A stretch of 17,154 nucleotides of DNA, taken from contig CP070771.1 in assembly GCA_020345785.1 (NCBI GenBank), positions 6,955,032 to 6,972,185 of the forward strand, written 5' to 3'. Shown here one piece after another: positions 16,197 to 17,154 of this stretch. The notes beneath the pieces were generated by a model. The model saw nothing but the letters and a program-made list of their open reading frames with translations. It was not told where the DNA came from and did no database searches. Each line of letters begins with the position of its first letter. The stretch's first letter is position 1. The stretch comes from Desulfobacterales bacterium (GTDB lineage: Bacteria > Desulfobacterota > Desulfobacteria > Desulfobacterales > JAFDCJ01). Made by a program: the position numbers and the translations under genes.

Positions 16197-17154
16197 ATGG
16201 ACGGATTCTACGGCCGGATTCTAAAAGTCGATCTTAACAAGAAAAATTTTAAAATCGATACCATCGACGATGCGATTTACGAAAAGTATCTCGGCGGCAA
16301 GGGATTGGCGTCTTATCTTTTATACGAACTAAATCCGCCGGGAGTCGATCCGCTGTCGCCGGAAAACACCCTGATTTTTACCAACGGCCCCGTGGGCGGC
16401 AGCACCATCTGGGGGTCCTGCCGCTATGGGGTGTACACGAAATCGCCGTTGACGGGCTTTTTTACCGAATCCTATTCCGGCGGACGCACGCCGGATGCCA
16501 TCGATGCCACCGGGTTTGATGCGATTGTCATTCAGGGCCGGTGCGATGAACCGGCGGTCCTGACCATCCATCCGGACGGGGTCGATTTTCATGCCGCCGG
16601 GGAGCTGTGGGGCAAGGAATCCTACGGGGTCGAAGATGCGATCAAGGAGCGATTCGGCCGGGAGGAATATCGAAAGAAGGGTGCGCTGGTGATCGGGCCG
16701 GCGGCCGAAAATCTGGTGCGTTTCGGCTGCATCAAAAATGACTACTGGCGCTCGGCCGGTCGAACCGGTGCCGGGACCGTGATGGGCTCAAAAAAGATCA
16801 AAGGCATTCTCTTCACCGGCAACCGCAAACGCCCCCACGCGGATGAAGCGGCGGTCAAGGAATTTTCGAAGAACTTCATGGCCGAATTCAAAGATCATGC
16901 GGCGTCCAATGCCTACCGGACCCTGGGCACCCCCATGCTGGTCAAAATGACCAACACGGCCGGCGCATTTCCCAATCGCTACTGGACCAAAGGCACCATG
17001 GACAACTGGGAAAAAATCAGCGCCGAAGCGCTGGTTGAAAAAATGAACCCCACCCCCCATGCCTGCGGCAAGTGCTTTATGGCCTGCGGCCAGCTGGGCG
17101 AGGTAAAGGAGGGGCGGCATGCCGGACTTAAAATTGAAGGACCGGAATATGAAA
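16197..17154 (+). CDS. aor: Aldehyde:ferredoxin oxidoreductase family protein (3'-truncated by window edge)
   Basis: The first 319 residues of a tungsten (or molybdenum) pterin enzyme that oxidises aldehydes to acids with ferredoxin, or runs in reverse. The N-terminal cofactor-binding domain shows GRILKVDL, LGGKGLASYLL (32-42), the conserved R76 (SCRYGVYTKSPLTG), GFDAIVIQG, IGPAAENLVRFG (166-177) and AGRTGAGTVMGSKK (187-200). The iron-sulfur motif is C290-x2-C293-x3-C297 (HACGKCFMACG), close to the known Cys288/291/295 of the Pyrococcus enzyme. GPEYE at 315-319 is the start of the metal-pocket motif; the fourth cysteine and the rest lie beyond the window. The frame stays open to the last base. 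There is no signal peptide. The benzoyl-CoA-reductase subunit BamB is a relative but its N-terminus differs, so a general aldehyde oxidoreductase is favoured. Confidence 0.93.
   Translation, partial: MDGFYGRILKVDLNKKNFKIDTIDDAIYEKYLGGKGLASYLLYELNPPGVDPLSPENTLIFTNGPVGGSTIWGSCRYGVYTKSPLTGFFTESYSGGRTPDAIDATGFDAIVIQGRCDEPAVLTIHPDGVDFHAAGELWGKESYGVEDAIKERFGREEYRKKGALVIGPAAENLVRFGCIKNDYWRSAGRTGAGTVMGSKKIKGILFTGNRKRPHADEAAVKEFSKNFMAEFKDHAASNAYRTLGTPMLVKMTNTAGAFPNRYWTKGTMDNWEKISAEALVEKMNPTPHACGKCFMACGQLGEVKEGRHAGLKIEGPEYE

Noticed and set aside
1..17154. CRISPR array, tRNA or rRNA gene, transposase or prophage genes
   Set aside because: No repeated spacer pattern, cloverleaf-like sequence or mobile-element protein was seen on either strand.

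Overview
The window is 17,154 bases of bacterial DNA with every recognisable gene on the + strand. The content points to an anaerobic bacterium, most plausibly Desulfobacterota (a Desulfobacterales-like deltaproteobacterium). The basis is a tungsten-type aldehyde:ferredoxin oxidoreductase at the right edge, Gram-negative style dipeptide/oligopeptide ABC transporter genes, moderate GC and long imperfect palindromes between genes. This taxonomic call is inference; no rRNA or other phylogenetic marker is present.

Layout. Positions 1-3203 hold the end of a first peptide-transporter block: a 5'-truncated DppD-type ATPase, a DppF-type ATPase and an amidase-signature hydrolase. Next come three more hydrolase-fold genes: a DmpA-like P1 aminopeptidase (3418-4557), an M20 ArgE/DapE-like deacylase (4820-6091) and an exported glutamine-amidotransferase-like BPL_N protein (6156-7001). 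A second, complete transporter follows in an unusual order: DppC permease, solute-binding protein, DppB permease, DppD ATPase, DppF ATPase (7067-12856). It is again followed by an amidase (12872-14314), a paralogue of the first. The block continues with a cytoplasmic polysaccharide-deacetylase-fold hydrolase (14371-15177), a translationally coupled SDR oxidoreductase (15174-15923) and an aldehyde:ferredoxin oxidoreductase that runs off the right edge (16197-17154).

How it may work together (inference). Two ABC importers would bring in small peptide-like or amide compounds. Cytoplasmic hydrolases of four unrelated folds (amidase signature, P1/DmpA, M20, NodB-like) would cut amide, imide or N-acyl bonds. 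The SDR and the aldehyde oxidoreductase could then oxidise alcohol or aldehyde products. The ATPase-ATPase-amidase triplet occurs twice, which ties the amidases closely to the transporters. The real substrate cannot be read from sequence.

Non-coding signals worth noting are a ~143-base imperfect palindrome (3203-3345), a 114-base element with 21-base inverted ends (4563-4676), and a perfect 16-bp hairpin between the binding-protein and permease genes (9666-9708). A good sigma70-like promoter lies before the M20 gene. I saw no tRNA, rRNA, CRISPR array, transposase or phage gene.
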